In this document: one piece after another, positions 14,813 to 22,787 of the stretch | Position numbering within the stretch: position 1 is the stretch's first letter | How the letters are laid out: every line of letters starts with the position of its first letter | NCBI GenBank assembly: GCA_031278535.1 | Contig: JAITKH010000367.1 | Coordinates: 1-24,379 of the forward strand | Length of the DNA: 24,379 nucleotides | Origin: Planctomycetota bacterium | GTDB taxonomy: Bacteria; Planctomycetota; SZUA-567 | Reading direction: 5' to 3' | Translations under genes and position numbers: made by a program | The notes under the pieces: model-generated | Databases searched by the model: none | Seen by the model: only the letters and a program-made list of their open reading frames with translations | What the model was told of the DNA's origin: nothing

Positions 14813-15796
14813 ATGAGAAAAGCAACAGTTCTGGCAATGTGCGCGGTTCTGGCGATCCTGTCGGCGGGGATCCCGGCCGGAGCCGGCGAGACGATCGAAC
14901 TCAAATGGTACCAGCCCGAGCCGGCCGGCCATCCCTGGACCGACGTCGGGCAGTTGATCTGCGACGAAATCGACAGGGTCAGCAACGGCCGCCTGAAGTT
15001 GATCCAGTATCCGGCCGGCCAGCTCGGCAGCCAACTGGAGGCGCTGGAAATGCTTCGGGTCGGCAGCCTCGCTTTCCTGACTTCCGGGCCGGCGGTGCTC
15101 AATTCCTTCGACGAACGGGTACAGGTGTTCGGCATTCCCTACCTGGTGAAGAGCCGGGAGCATGCCTATCGGATCATCGATTCCAAAACCGGGCAGGATC
15201 TTTTCAACACCCATGTCCTCCAGCGGAGCGGCGTTCGCACCATCCAGTTCTGGTTTTTCGGCACCCGCACCCTTTCCATAAACCGGGAGGTGAATACCCC
15301 GGCCGACCTTGCCAACGCCAAGGTCCGCTGCATGGACATGCCCATCTATAAGGACTCCGTCGCCAGCCTGGGCGCCAATCCCACCCCCATCACCTTTTCC
15401 GAATTGTACCTGGCCCTGCAGACCGGGGTGGTGGACGGGCAGGAAAACCCCATCTCCACCATCTACGCCCAGAAATACTTCGAAGTGCAGAAATACATTG
15501 TCCTCACCAATCACATCCACCACATGGGCACCGTCCACGTTTCGGAAATGATCTGGCGGCGCCTGGCCGAGGCCGACCGCAAGCTGATTATGGACGTTTT
15601 CGACAAATTCCGGCCTGTCATCGACGAGCGCATCGAAAAAGACACGATGGAAAAGCTGGAGCTGATGAAAAAGGGCGGCACCCGGATCATCACCCCGGAT
15701 GTCGAAGCCTTCCGCAAGCATTCCCTGGACTACATGATGGGCATCTACGGAGAAAAGTGGGGCGACCTGATCAAGGCAATCCAGGCCCTGGAATAG
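14813..15796 (+). CDS. dctP: TRAP transporter substrate-binding protein (DctP family), first copy
   Basis: This 327-residue periplasmic binding protein has a signal peptide (residues 1-24, ending PAGAG). Family signatures include GQLGSQLEALEMLRVGSLAF (69-88) and AKVRCMDMPIYKDSVASLGA (169-188), with the likely carboxylate-binding Arg172, then ELYLALQTGVVDGQENP. TRAP systems import organic acids and sugar acids using a sodium gradient. It has the strongest ribosome site in the window (TAGGAGGAGG). It shares an operon with nagA and nagB, so an amino-sugar-derived or sugar-acid ligand such as sialic acid is possible. The ligand itself cannot be read from the sequence. Confidence 0.93.
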   Translation: MRKATVLAMCAVLAILSAGIPAGAGETIELKWYQPEPAGHPWTDVGQLICDEIDRVSNGRLKLIQYPAGQLGSQLEALEMLRVGSLAFLTSGPAVLNSFDERVQVFGIPYLVKSREHAYRIIDSKTGQDLFNTHVLQRSGVRTIQFWFFGTRTLSINREVNTPADLANAKVRCMDMPIYKDSVASLGANPTPITFSELYLALQTGVVDGQENPISTIYAQKYFEVQKYIVLTNHIHHMGTVHVSEMIWRRLAEADRKLIMDVFDKFRPVIDERIEKDTMEKLELMKKGGTRIITPDVEAFRKHSLDYMMGIYGEKWGDLIKAIQALE

Positions 15797-15839
15797 CCCG
15801 GAACCTTGCGGATCCTCATAGAGAAGAAAGGAGAAAGGC

Positions 15840-16799
15840 ATGAAGAGGACATTGTTGGCCGTCATGATGGCGGCCGTGACGGTCATGGGCGCCGACGGCG
15901 CCGAGATCGTTCTCCGGCTGGCCGAAAACCAGCCGGAAAACAATCCTGTCACCCACGCCGACATCCGTCTCGCCGACCTGGTGAAGGAGGCGACGGGCGG
16001 CAGGCTGGTAATCGATGTCTACCCCGGCGCCATTCTGGGGCAGGAGACCGAAACCATCCAGCAGACCCGGGCCGGAGTGATTGAGCTGTCCCGCGTCAAC
16101 ACCGTGCCTCTGGCGGAATTCGTGAAAGAGCTGGGCGTTGTCACCCTGCCCTATGTGTTCGCTTCCCCGGAGCACCAGAAACGGGTGGTGGCGGGACCGA
16201 TCGGAGACGGGATTGCGGCTTCCTTCGAGAAGGCGGGACTCAAGCTCATCTGCTGGTTCCACGCCGGATCCCGCCATTTCTACACCGCCAGGAAACCCGT
16301 CAGGGGAGTGGCGGACGTGAAGGGGATGAAGCTCCGCGTCCAGCCCGCCCGGATTTCCATCAAGATGGTGGAGCTCATGGGAGGCTCGCCCACGCCCATG
16401 AACTATTCCGAGGTCTACAGCGCTCTCCAGACCGGCGTCATCGACGGGGCCGAGAACGACTATGTGAGTTACTACACCTCCAGCCATTACGAGGTCGCCA
16501 AGAACATAACCGAGGACGGCCACCTGTCCCCGCCCGCGGTCATAATCATGAACAAGGACAAGTTCGACTCCCTGTCCCCGGAGTACCAGAAAATTCTCCT
16601 GGACGCCGGACGCCAGGCCATGGACTTCGAGTTCAAGGCCATGATGGACTTCGAGGACGAATCCAAGGATCTGGTGGTCAAGGCCGGCACCCGGGTGTTC
16701 ACCGTGGACGTGACCGAATTCCAGAAGGCGGTGGCCCCGATCTATGCCGAATATCCCGAATTCGACGCCGTATTGAAGAGCATTCGGGCGTTGCAGTAA
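15840..16799 (+). CDS. dctP: TRAP transporter substrate-binding protein (DctP family), second copy
   Basis: This 319-residue binding protein lies 43 bases after the first, with AAGGAG upstream. It has a signal peptide (about 1-21, cleavage near GADGA), then GAILGQETETIQQTRAGVIE (63-82) and GMKLRVQPARISIKMVELMG (162-181) with the conserved Arg166, and SALQTGVIDGAENDY. The sequence differs clearly from the first copy and so is not a recent duplicate; the two probably bind different ligands. It ends 243 bases before the first permease gene, the longest gap within this operon. Confidence 0.93.
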   Translation: MKRTLLAVMMAAVTVMGADGAEIVLRLAENQPENNPVTHADIRLADLVKEATGGRLVIDVYPGAILGQETETIQQTRAGVIELSRVNTVPLAEFVKELGVVTLPYVFASPEHQKRVVAGPIGDGIAASFEKAGLKLICWFHAGSRHFYTARKPVRGVADVKGMKLRVQPARISIKMVELMGGSPTPMNYSEVYSALQTGVIDGAENDYVSYYTSSHYEVAKNITEDGHLSPPAVIIMNKDKFDSLSPEYQKILLDAGRQAMDFEFKAMMDFEDESKDLVVKAGTRVFTVDVTEFQKAVAPIYAEYPEFDAVLKSIRALQ

Positions 16800-16879
16800 T
16801 TTTGATGGCGCAACGAAGCGCTATATCGCCCTGAAAGGGCCGGCGGATACGGATACCGAAGGCCCGTCCGCTCCGGAAC

Positions 16880-16930
16880 CGGCCTCCGGCGCCTCCGGGG
16901 GAATCCATTTCCCCGGAGGCGGAAACCGGA
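16880..16930 (-). repeat. Dispersed intergenic hairpin repeat, copy 2
   Basis: This is the second copy of the repeat at 12266-12316, in opposite orientation. The hairpin is better here: an 11-bp perfect stem (16890-16900 with 16911-16921) around a 10-base loop. It sits between the second TRAP binding protein and the first TRAP permease gene. No T-run follows, so it may slow 3' decay or transcription rather than stop it. The rest of the 243-base gap shows nothing else I can support. Confidence 0.72.
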
Positions 16931-17042
16931 TGAACCGGGGGCACTCCCCTTTCGGGCGCGGGGCGGAGGCGTTGTGCGACGGAACGGTTCGCGCCGTCTT
17001 TTTGGGTTGTCGGCCGACGGCGGTCCCAGGGAAAGGAAATGC

Positions 17043-17564
17043 ATGCGCACCTTGCTGACGCTTCTGCGCCGGGCGGAAAGGCCGATCAGTTTTTTCCTGG
17101 ATCTGACCAGCGTGGGGATCCTGGCCGCCCTGGTGATTATCATCTTCCAGGAGGTGGTCATGCGCTATGTCTTCAGCAGCCCCGGAAAATGGAGCGAAGA
17201 ACTGGCCATAGCCATGCTCATCTGGTTCGGCTACCTCGGAATCGCCGTGGGCTATCGCGACAACCGGCACCTGTCGCTGACCTTCTTTTCCGACTGGCTG
17301 CCGGCGGCGGGCCAAAAAATCCTCCTCGTCTTTTCGGACCTGGTTGTGCTCGCCTTTTGCCTCCTCATGGCCTGGCAAGGCGTGAAGGTGGCGAAGCTTG
17401 ACGCCATCAACACCATGCCGGCCACCGGCATCGCCATGTCCTGGGTGAGCATTGTCCTGACCGTGGCCGGCTGCGCCATGATCCTCGAAGGCGCCATCCG
17501 GATTCTCGCCCATCTGTTCCCGGAAGCCCCTCAAGGATCGTTGGTTGCGGGGGCTTCCGAATGA
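17043..17564 (+). CDS. dctQ: TRAP transporter small permease (DctQ family), first copy
   Basis: This 173-residue membrane protein has four predicted helices (about 20-41, 58-76, 95-116 and 128-150). It carries family features: FQEVVMRYVFSSPGKWSEELA (one residue past the second helix entry) and GYRDNRHLSLTFF. The small subunit pairs with DctM and helps dock the binding protein. AAAGGA lies before the ATG at 17043; the open frame upstream to 16974 is not needed. Its stop overlaps the DctM start (ATGA). Confidence 0.9.
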   Translation: MRTLLTLLRRAERPISFFLDLTSVGILAALVIIIFQEVVMRYVFSSPGKWSEELAIAMLIWFGYLGIAVGYRDNRHLSLTFFSDWLPAAGQKILLVFSDLVVLAFCLLMAWQGVKVAKLDAINTMPATGIAMSWVSIVLTVAGCAMILEGAIRILAHLFPEAPQGSLVAGASE

Positions 17565-18856
17565 GCCCCAATCTTCCCGCCATCGCCATCCTGCTCTGCT
17601 CGTTCTTCGGGATGATGATTCTCCGGGTTCCCATAGCCTTTTCCCTGGGGATGTCTTCGGTCTTCACCGTGTGGTACCTGGGACTTCCTCTGATAATCGT
17701 ATTCCAGAAGATGATTACCGGCCTGCAAAGCTTCACGTTTCTCGCCGTGCCCTTCTTTATCCTCGTCGGCCTGATCATGTCCGAGGGAGGCATTTCCACC
17801 AGGATTATCGATCTTTCCAACCTGCTTATCGGGCGCGTGCGGGGCGGGCTGGCCCTGGTGAACGTGCTGGCCAGCACCTTTTTCGGCGGCATTTCCGGCT
17901 CGTCGGTGGCCGACGTCTCCTCCATCGGCTCCATGCTCATCCCCATGATGAAAGAAAAGGGCTATGACAGCGACTATTCGGTCGCCGTCACCGTCACATC
18001 CTCGGTGCAGGGCGTACTCATTCCCCCCAGCCAGAATATGATCTATTATTCGCTGGCCGCCGGCGGCCTGTCGGTGAGCAGCCTCTTCATGGCCGGCTAC
18101 ATTCCGGGCGTCTGCCTGGGACTGGCGCTGGGCATCGTCACCTGGAAGATAGCCCGCGACCGGAAGTACCCTTACAGCGAGCCCATTCCCCGAAACAGGC
18201 GGCTCCGGGTGGTGCTAGACGCGCTGATCGGGCTCACCACCGTCGTGGTCATCATCGGCGGCATCATCGGCGGCATCTTCACCGCCACCGAAGCGGCGGC
18301 GGTGGCCACCGTGTACGTGTTCGCCATTTCCCTCTTCTATTACCGGAGCATCACCGCCCCCGGACTCTGGAATCTGCTCAAGTCCGCCATCGGGATGCTT
18401 TCGGTAATCCTGGCCATCATCGGCACCTCCAGCGCTTTCGGCTGGCTTCTGGCCTATTTGAAGATCCCCCTGTTTGTCATGCAGGTGCTGCTTTCCCTGT
18501 CGGAAAGCCCCATCGTCATCATGCTTATCGTCAACGCGCTTCTCCTGGCGCTCGGGATGGTGATGGACATGGGAATCCTGATACTCCTGGTGACGCCCCT
18601 GCTCATCCCGATCGTGGACAGGATCGGGATGTCCCGCATCCAGTTCGGCATCGTGCTGTTGCTGAACCTCGGCATCGGCCTGTGCACGCCCCCGGTCGGC
18701 ACCTCGCTTTTCATCGGCTGCGCCATAGCCAGGATCCGCATCGAGGAATCCATCCGGGCGCTGTTTCCCTTTTACGCCGCCATGTTCGTCGTGGTGCTTC
18801 TGGCCACCTATTGGCCGGCGTTCTCGCTCTGGCTCCCGGGCGTCGTCCTGAAATGA
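17561..18856 (+). CDS. dctM: TRAP transporter large permease (DctM family), first copy
   Basis: This 431-residue protein has about 11-12 hydrophobic helices and is the transport subunit that couples sodium to solute uptake. Conserved elements include FLAVPFFILVGLIMSEGG (around 63-80), FFGGISGSSVADVSSIGSML (107-126), IPPSQNMIYY, GGIFTATEAAAVATVYVF and LGIGLCTPPVGTSLFIGCAI near the C-terminus. The length is typical (about 425-435). It overlaps dctQ by 4 bases and the next dctQ by 4 bases, so the second transporter is probably coupled to the first. Confidence 0.95.
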   Translation: MSPNLPAIAILLCSFFGMMILRVPIAFSLGMSSVFTVWYLGLPLIIVFQKMITGLQSFTFLAVPFFILVGLIMSEGGISTRIIDLSNLLIGRVRGGLALVNVLASTFFGGISGSSVADVSSIGSMLIPMMKEKGYDSDYSVAVTVTSSVQGVLIPPSQNMIYYSLAAGGLSVSSLFMAGYIPGVCLGLALGIVTWKIARDRKYPYSEPIPRNRRLRVVLDALIGLTTVVVIIGGIIGGIFTATEAAAVATVYVFAISLFYYRSITAPGLWNLLKSAIGMLSVILAIIGTSSAFGWLLAYLKIPLFVMQVLLSLSESPIVIMLIVNALLLALGMVMDMGILILLVTPLLIPIVDRIGMSRIQFGIVLLLNLGIGLCTPPVGTSLFIGCAIARIRIEESIRALFPFYAAMFVVVLLATYWPAFSLWLPGVVLK

Positions 18857-19362
18857 AAGGCGCGGCAATGGCGGAGGAAAAATCCGGCAAAAGCATTTTT
18901 CCGGCCCTGCAGGAAGGGTTGAGCCTGGCCTTTTTCGCGGGCATGTGCGTTCTCCTCCTGCTGCAACTGATCTCCCGCTACCTTTTCAGCCGCCCGCTCC
19001 TGTTCACGGAGGAGTTTTCGCGCTTCTGCTATGTCTGGATAGCCTTCATCGGCCTGGCCGTGGCGCACCGCCGCAACGACCACATACGCATCGATCTCTT
19101 CCTGAACTGGTTGCCGGAGCGGGCGCGGCGCGCCTGGGAGACGATGATTGCCATCGTTTCCATGGCCATCCTCGGCTATCTTGGCTGGTGGGGAGTCGAG
19201 TACCTGTTCTTCAATGCCTACAGCGTCGCCGCCTCGGTCGATTTTCACCTCTATTACGTCTATGCCGCCCTGCCAGCCGGCTGCGCCCTGGGAATCGCCA
19301 ACCTGGCCGTCCGGCTTTTCGCCCGGCCGTCCGGCGGCGGACGCGCGGAAAAGGAAAAATAA
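18853..19362 (+). CDS. dctQ: TRAP transporter small permease (DctQ family), second copy
   Basis: This 169-residue membrane protein has four predicted helices. Signatures are LQLISRYLFSRPLLFTEEFS and GLAVAHRRNDHIRIDLFLNW. The ATG at 18853 overlaps the dctM stop (ATGA). A second ATG at 18868, with AAAGG 7 bases upstream, is an equally good start and would shorten the protein by 5 residues. The tail is basic (GGGRAEKEK). It is clearly different from the first dctQ. Confidence 0.9.
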   Translation: MKGAAMAEEKSGKSIFPALQEGLSLAFFAGMCVLLLLQLISRYLFSRPLLFTEEFSRFCYVWIAFIGLAVAHRRNDHIRIDLFLNWLPERARRAWETMIAIVSMAILGYLGWWGVEYLFFNAYSVAASVDFHLYYVYAALPAGCALGIANLAVRLFARPSGGGRAEKEK

Positions 19363-20648
19363 TGCTCCTGGCCTGCTTTTTCCTGGTATTGGTTCTCATG
19401 CTGGCCGCCGGCTTTCCCATCTACCTCGGAATGATCGGGGCGTCGCTGTTCTATGCCTCGTTTCACCCCGACCTCTCCCTTCTCATCGCCGTCCAGAAGG
19501 TGGTCAACGGCCCCAATTCGTTCACCCTCCTGGCAGTGCCCTTCTTCATCTTCGCCGGCCAGGTAATGAACTCCGGCGGCGTGACCGAACGCATCTTCGG
19601 TTTCGCCAACAGCCTGATCGGGCATTACCGGGGGGGATTGGGTTACGTCAACGTCTTCGCCAGCGTCCTCTTCGCCGGCATGTCCGGCTCGGCCCTGGCT
19701 GACGCCGGCGGGTTGGGGATGATCGAGATAAAAGCCATGCGCGACGCCGGCTATGACGACGACCTCTCAATCGGCGTCACCGCCGCCTCCTCGATAATCG
19801 GTCCCATCATACCCCCGAGCATCCCCATGGTCGTCTACGGCGCGGTGTCCGGAGCGTCCATAGGCGGCCTTTTCGTGGGCGGCGTGATCCCGGGGCTCCT
19901 GATGGCCCTTGCCCTCGGGGCGATGGTGTGCATCATCTCCCGCCGGCGCCGCTATGCGGTCCTGCCCCGGCAGTCACCGGGGGAAAAACTTGCCGCCTTC
20001 CGGAAGGCATTCCTGTCGCTCCTCACCCCCGTCATTATCATCGGCGGCATCTGGTCCGGATTTTTCACGCCCACCGAGGCCGCCTTCGTCAGCATTTTTT
20101 ACGCCCTCGTCGTCACCGTCTGCGTCTACCGGGAGCAGAGGATTTCCGCCCTGCCGGGCCTGGCCCTGGAAACGCTCCGCACCGTGGGGCCGGCCATCAT
20201 GATCGTGGCGGCCGCCAACGCCTTCGGCTGGATCATGAATTTCGAGAAGGTCGACGTCTACCTGATGAAGCTCCTGTTCAGTTTCACCACCAACAAGTAC
20301 CTGATCCTTCTCCTCATCAACATTCTGCTGCTGGTCATGGGAATGTTCCTGGAAGTGGTGGCGGCCATCATGATCATCCTTCCCCTGGCGGCGCCGATCA
20401 TGGCCATGCTGGGCATCCATCCCATCCACTTCGGGGTCATCGTCGTGCTCAACCTGATGGTGGGGCTCCTCACCCCGCCGGTGGGATTTGTCCTTTACAT
20501 CCTCGCCTCGGTTGCCAAAAAGCCGGTGGAGCAGGTGATTCGCATCTGCATTCCATGGATGGCACCGCTTCTGGCAGTGCTGGGACTGGTGACATATATC
20601 CCGGAACTCGTCCTGTTCCTGCCCCGCCTGCTCGGTTTCGCCAACTAA
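19362..20648 (+). CDS. dctM: TRAP transporter large permease (DctM family), second copy
   Basis: This 428-residue protein has multiple hydrophobic helices and the DctM motifs LLAVPFFIFAGQVMNSGGVT, LFAGMSGSALADAGGLGMIE, IIPPSIPMVVYG, GFFTPTEAAFVSIFYALVV and LMVGLLTPPVGFVLYILA. It starts on the last base of the dctQ stop (TAATG overlap). With the second dctQ it forms a complete second transporter. Which binding protein serves which permease is not decided by order alone. Confidence 0.95.
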   Translation: MLLACFFLVLVLMLAAGFPIYLGMIGASLFYASFHPDLSLLIAVQKVVNGPNSFTLLAVPFFIFAGQVMNSGGVTERIFGFANSLIGHYRGGLGYVNVFASVLFAGMSGSALADAGGLGMIEIKAMRDAGYDDDLSIGVTAASSIIGPIIPPSIPMVVYGAVSGASIGGLFVGGVIPGLLMALALGAMVCIISRRRRYAVLPRQSPGEKLAAFRKAFLSLLTPVIIIGGIWSGFFTPTEAAFVSIFYALVVTVCVYREQRISALPGLALETLRTVGPAIMIVAAANAFGWIMNFEKVDVYLMKLLFSFTTNKYLILLLINILLLVMGMFLEVVAAIMIILPLAAPIMAMLGIHPIHFGVIVVLNLMVGLLTPPVGFVLYILASVAKKPVEQVIRICIPWMAPLLAVLGLVTYIPELVLFLPRLLGFAN

Positions 20649-20678
20649 GGGAAATTCTGCACAGGAAAGGATTGGCGC

Positions 20679-21764
20679 ATGCTGGAGATTGGAGTGGTGG
20701 GGGCCGGCACCTACGGCCGGGTGCATCTCGACGCCTTCAAACAGCGGGAACGCCTGTCGGGGGACATGCGCCTGGCCGCATTCGCGGAAAGCAACGGCGA
20801 AGTCCGCCGGAACGCCGAACGGGATTTCGGGGTCAGGGGCTATTCGTGCCTGACGGAAATGCTCGGGAAGGAAAAGCTGGACGGCGTGACCGTGGCCACT
20901 CCGGATCATCTGCATCACCGGCTGGTCGTGGAATGCCTGGAGAGCGGGCGGCACGTCTTTGTGGAAAAGCCGCTTTCCACCGACGTCGGCGAGGCCAGGG
21001 AAATGGCCGAACTTGCCGAGGGCAGGGGGCTGCTGCTCCAGGTGGATTTCCACAAGCGTTTCGATCCCTATCATGTCGATCTCAAGCTGCGCCTTCGGGA
21101 CGGCCAACTGGGGCGGCTGCAATACGGCTATTGCTGGATGGAGGACGTTCTCCGCATCGGCACCGACGTCATCGGCCAGTCCCATTGGGGGAACAGCGGT
21201 TCGCCGGCCTGGTTCCTGGGCATACACATGATCGATCTCACCTGCTGGCTGATGGACTTTCCGGAGCCGGCCAGGGTGTACGCCACCGGCGCCAAGGGCA
21301 AGCTCGCGTCGCTCGGACGGGACATCTACGACTCGATCAAGGCCACGGTGACCTATGCCAACGGCGTTGCCGTCACCTACGACACGGCGGTCGTCCTCCC
21401 CAATTCCCATGAGGCGGTGGTGCGCCAGGGCGTCAAGATGGTGGGATCGGAAGGCATCCTGGTGGTGGACAGCCAGTACCGGGGCGCACGCGGCTGCACC
21501 ACGGCCGGGGGGATGGAAACGCCCAATTGCGGCGGTTTCGGCCGGAAGATTGCGAAAAGCGGCGAAGTGGTGAAATCCGGCTACATCAATGACTCGCTGG
21601 TGGATTTCGTGGACAACCTGGCGGAACTCCGGAAAGGAACGCCCCTGCCCGCCCTGACGGGCAGGTACGCCTCGGCCCGGGAGGGTCTGATCTCCACCCG
21701 CATCGGCGTGGCAATCCACCAGTCCCTGGCCGGCGGGAACCTGGTGAACATCGCCGAACTTTAA
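20679..21764 (+). CDS. Gfo/Idh/MocA family NAD(P)-dependent oxidoreductase
   Basis: This 361-residue enzyme begins with a Rossmann motif, GVVGAGTYGRVH (5-16), followed by ATPDHLHH (73-80) and the EKPLS signature (96-100) whose Lys97 is the family catalytic position. The C-terminal half is the alpha/beta dimer and substrate domain (WFLGIHMIDLTCWLM). Family members oxidise or reduce sugars, inositols and sugar acids; the substrate is unknown here. It is 30 bases after the second dctM with AGGAAAGGA upstream, and is probably the last gene of the sugar operon, acting on an imported sugar. Confidence 0.9.
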   Translation: MLEIGVVGAGTYGRVHLDAFKQRERLSGDMRLAAFAESNGEVRRNAERDFGVRGYSCLTEMLGKEKLDGVTVATPDHLHHRLVVECLESGRHVFVEKPLSTDVGEAREMAELAEGRGLLLQVDFHKRFDPYHVDLKLRLRDGQLGRLQYGYCWMEDVLRIGTDVIGQSHWGNSGSPAWFLGIHMIDLTCWLMDFPEPARVYATGAKGKLASLGRDIYDSIKATVTYANGVAVTYDTAVVLPNSHEAVVRQGVKMVGSEGILVVDSQYRGARGCTTAGGMETPNCGGFGRKIAKSGEVVKSGYINDSLVDFVDNLAELRKGTPLPALTGRYASAREGLISTRIGVAIHQSLAGGNLVNIAEL

Positions 21765-21792
21765 GCGGAAGGGCATTATCCCTTACCCGCTT
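21763..21792. terminator. Hairpin between convergent oxidoreductase and integrase genes
   Basis: AAGCGG-AAGGG (21763-21773) pairs with CCCTT and CCGCTT (21780-21784, 21787-21792) around a 6-base loop with a 2-base bulge. It covers the last two bases of the oxidoreductase stop and all of the integrase stop. The plus-strand side runs into GTATTTAG, a poor T-tract. A two-way terminator is the simplest reading. Confidence 0.5.
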
Positions 21793-22787
21793 GTATTTAG
21801 CGCCTTCTCGTAGGTATGGCGGATGGAGAAAAGGTTGACGCCTTCGGGATCGACTTTGGCTTCCCGGCACATTTCCTTCAGCCTCAGGCTGATGGTGCGG
21901 GGCATCAGTTTCCGGAGGACCGGCCCGGAGGCGGCGCTTTCGCGGCGGTCCAGCTTCCTGTTCCGCCAGGCCGAGAGCTCCGTCTGCAGCTTCGGATGCA
22001 GGGGAATATGCCGCCGCCGGCCGTTCACCCCGCCCTTTCCCACCGGAAAGATGATTTCCCGGTTTTCCCAGTCGATCCATTCCCAGCGGAGCGCCCCTTC
22101 GGCCTGGTTCCGGAATCCCGAATACAGGTAGACGGTCCAGCGGATGCGCCATTCCTCGTTCGGTTCGGTCATGACGACGGCACGGAGTTCTTCGGGCGAG
22201 AGATTGCGCTGCCTGGGCAATTCCTTTTTGCCCACCAGTTCCCAGGCTTCGAGCGGGTTTTTGCGGATGTGGAAGTTGTCCACGCCCCATTCGAGGGCGG
22301 CCTTGAGATTGCGGACATAGAAGTTGACGCTGCCCACCCGGATGCCGGAGGCGATCTTGTCCCTGGCCCAGGCTTCGATCCTGTCCAGAGTCAGATCGTC
22401 GATTCTGGTTATCCGGTTGTCCCTGATTATTTTGTTGTAGGCGAGCTGGTAGGTGCGGACGGTGCCTTCCGCCTTGCCGCTGGCCCGGAGGTATTGCAGA
22501 TAGATTTTCCAGAATTTTTCGAGCGAAACGATCCGGTTGGCTCCCTGGAAGCTTTCGCGGTTCGCCGGGGCGGCTGCCTCCTCAACCGCCGGAGGCCTGG
22601 CCGGAATCGGGGTGAAACTGTCGTTCAGGTCCTCGAAGACGTAACGCATGGCCTTGGCGTCCCGGGCGACGGCGTTCCAGACGACATTGCCGCCCGCGTC
22701 CACCATCAGGCAGTGCCAGACGGTCCCGCGCCTGTTCAGGACGACACTGACGACGTCGGAAAGGAGGGAAGAAGAGTGGGTGGGCAT
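21783..22787 (-). pseudogene. Truncated tyrosine recombinase/integrase
   Basis: This 334-residue reading frame has an N-terminal part of unknown type (1-75), a core-binding SAM-like domain (about 87-185, SLEKFWKIYLQYLRASGKAE) and the start of the catalytic domain. The first arginine box is seen (YLYSGFRNQAEGALRWEWID), then a beta-hairpin with GKGGVNGRRRHIPLHP and box II SIRHTYEKAL. The usual histidine three residues before that arginine is Phe. The frame stops right after box II, so the second His/Trp and the tyrosine nucleophile are missing. No other frame downstream restores them. The ATG at 22787 has AAGGAAAGGA upstream but lies 52 bases inside the cysNC gene. It is most likely inactive, though a DNA-binding role is not excluded. 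Confidence 0.7.

Noticed and set aside
19974..21776. 600-codon minus-strand open frame under dctM and the oxidoreductase
   Set aside because: It is His/Gln/Gly-rich shadow sequence opposite two clear genes, with no motif of its own.
21783..22787. Active mobile element with attachment sites
   Set aside because: No tRNA, direct repeats or cargo genes flank the integrase, and its catalytic C-terminus is missing.
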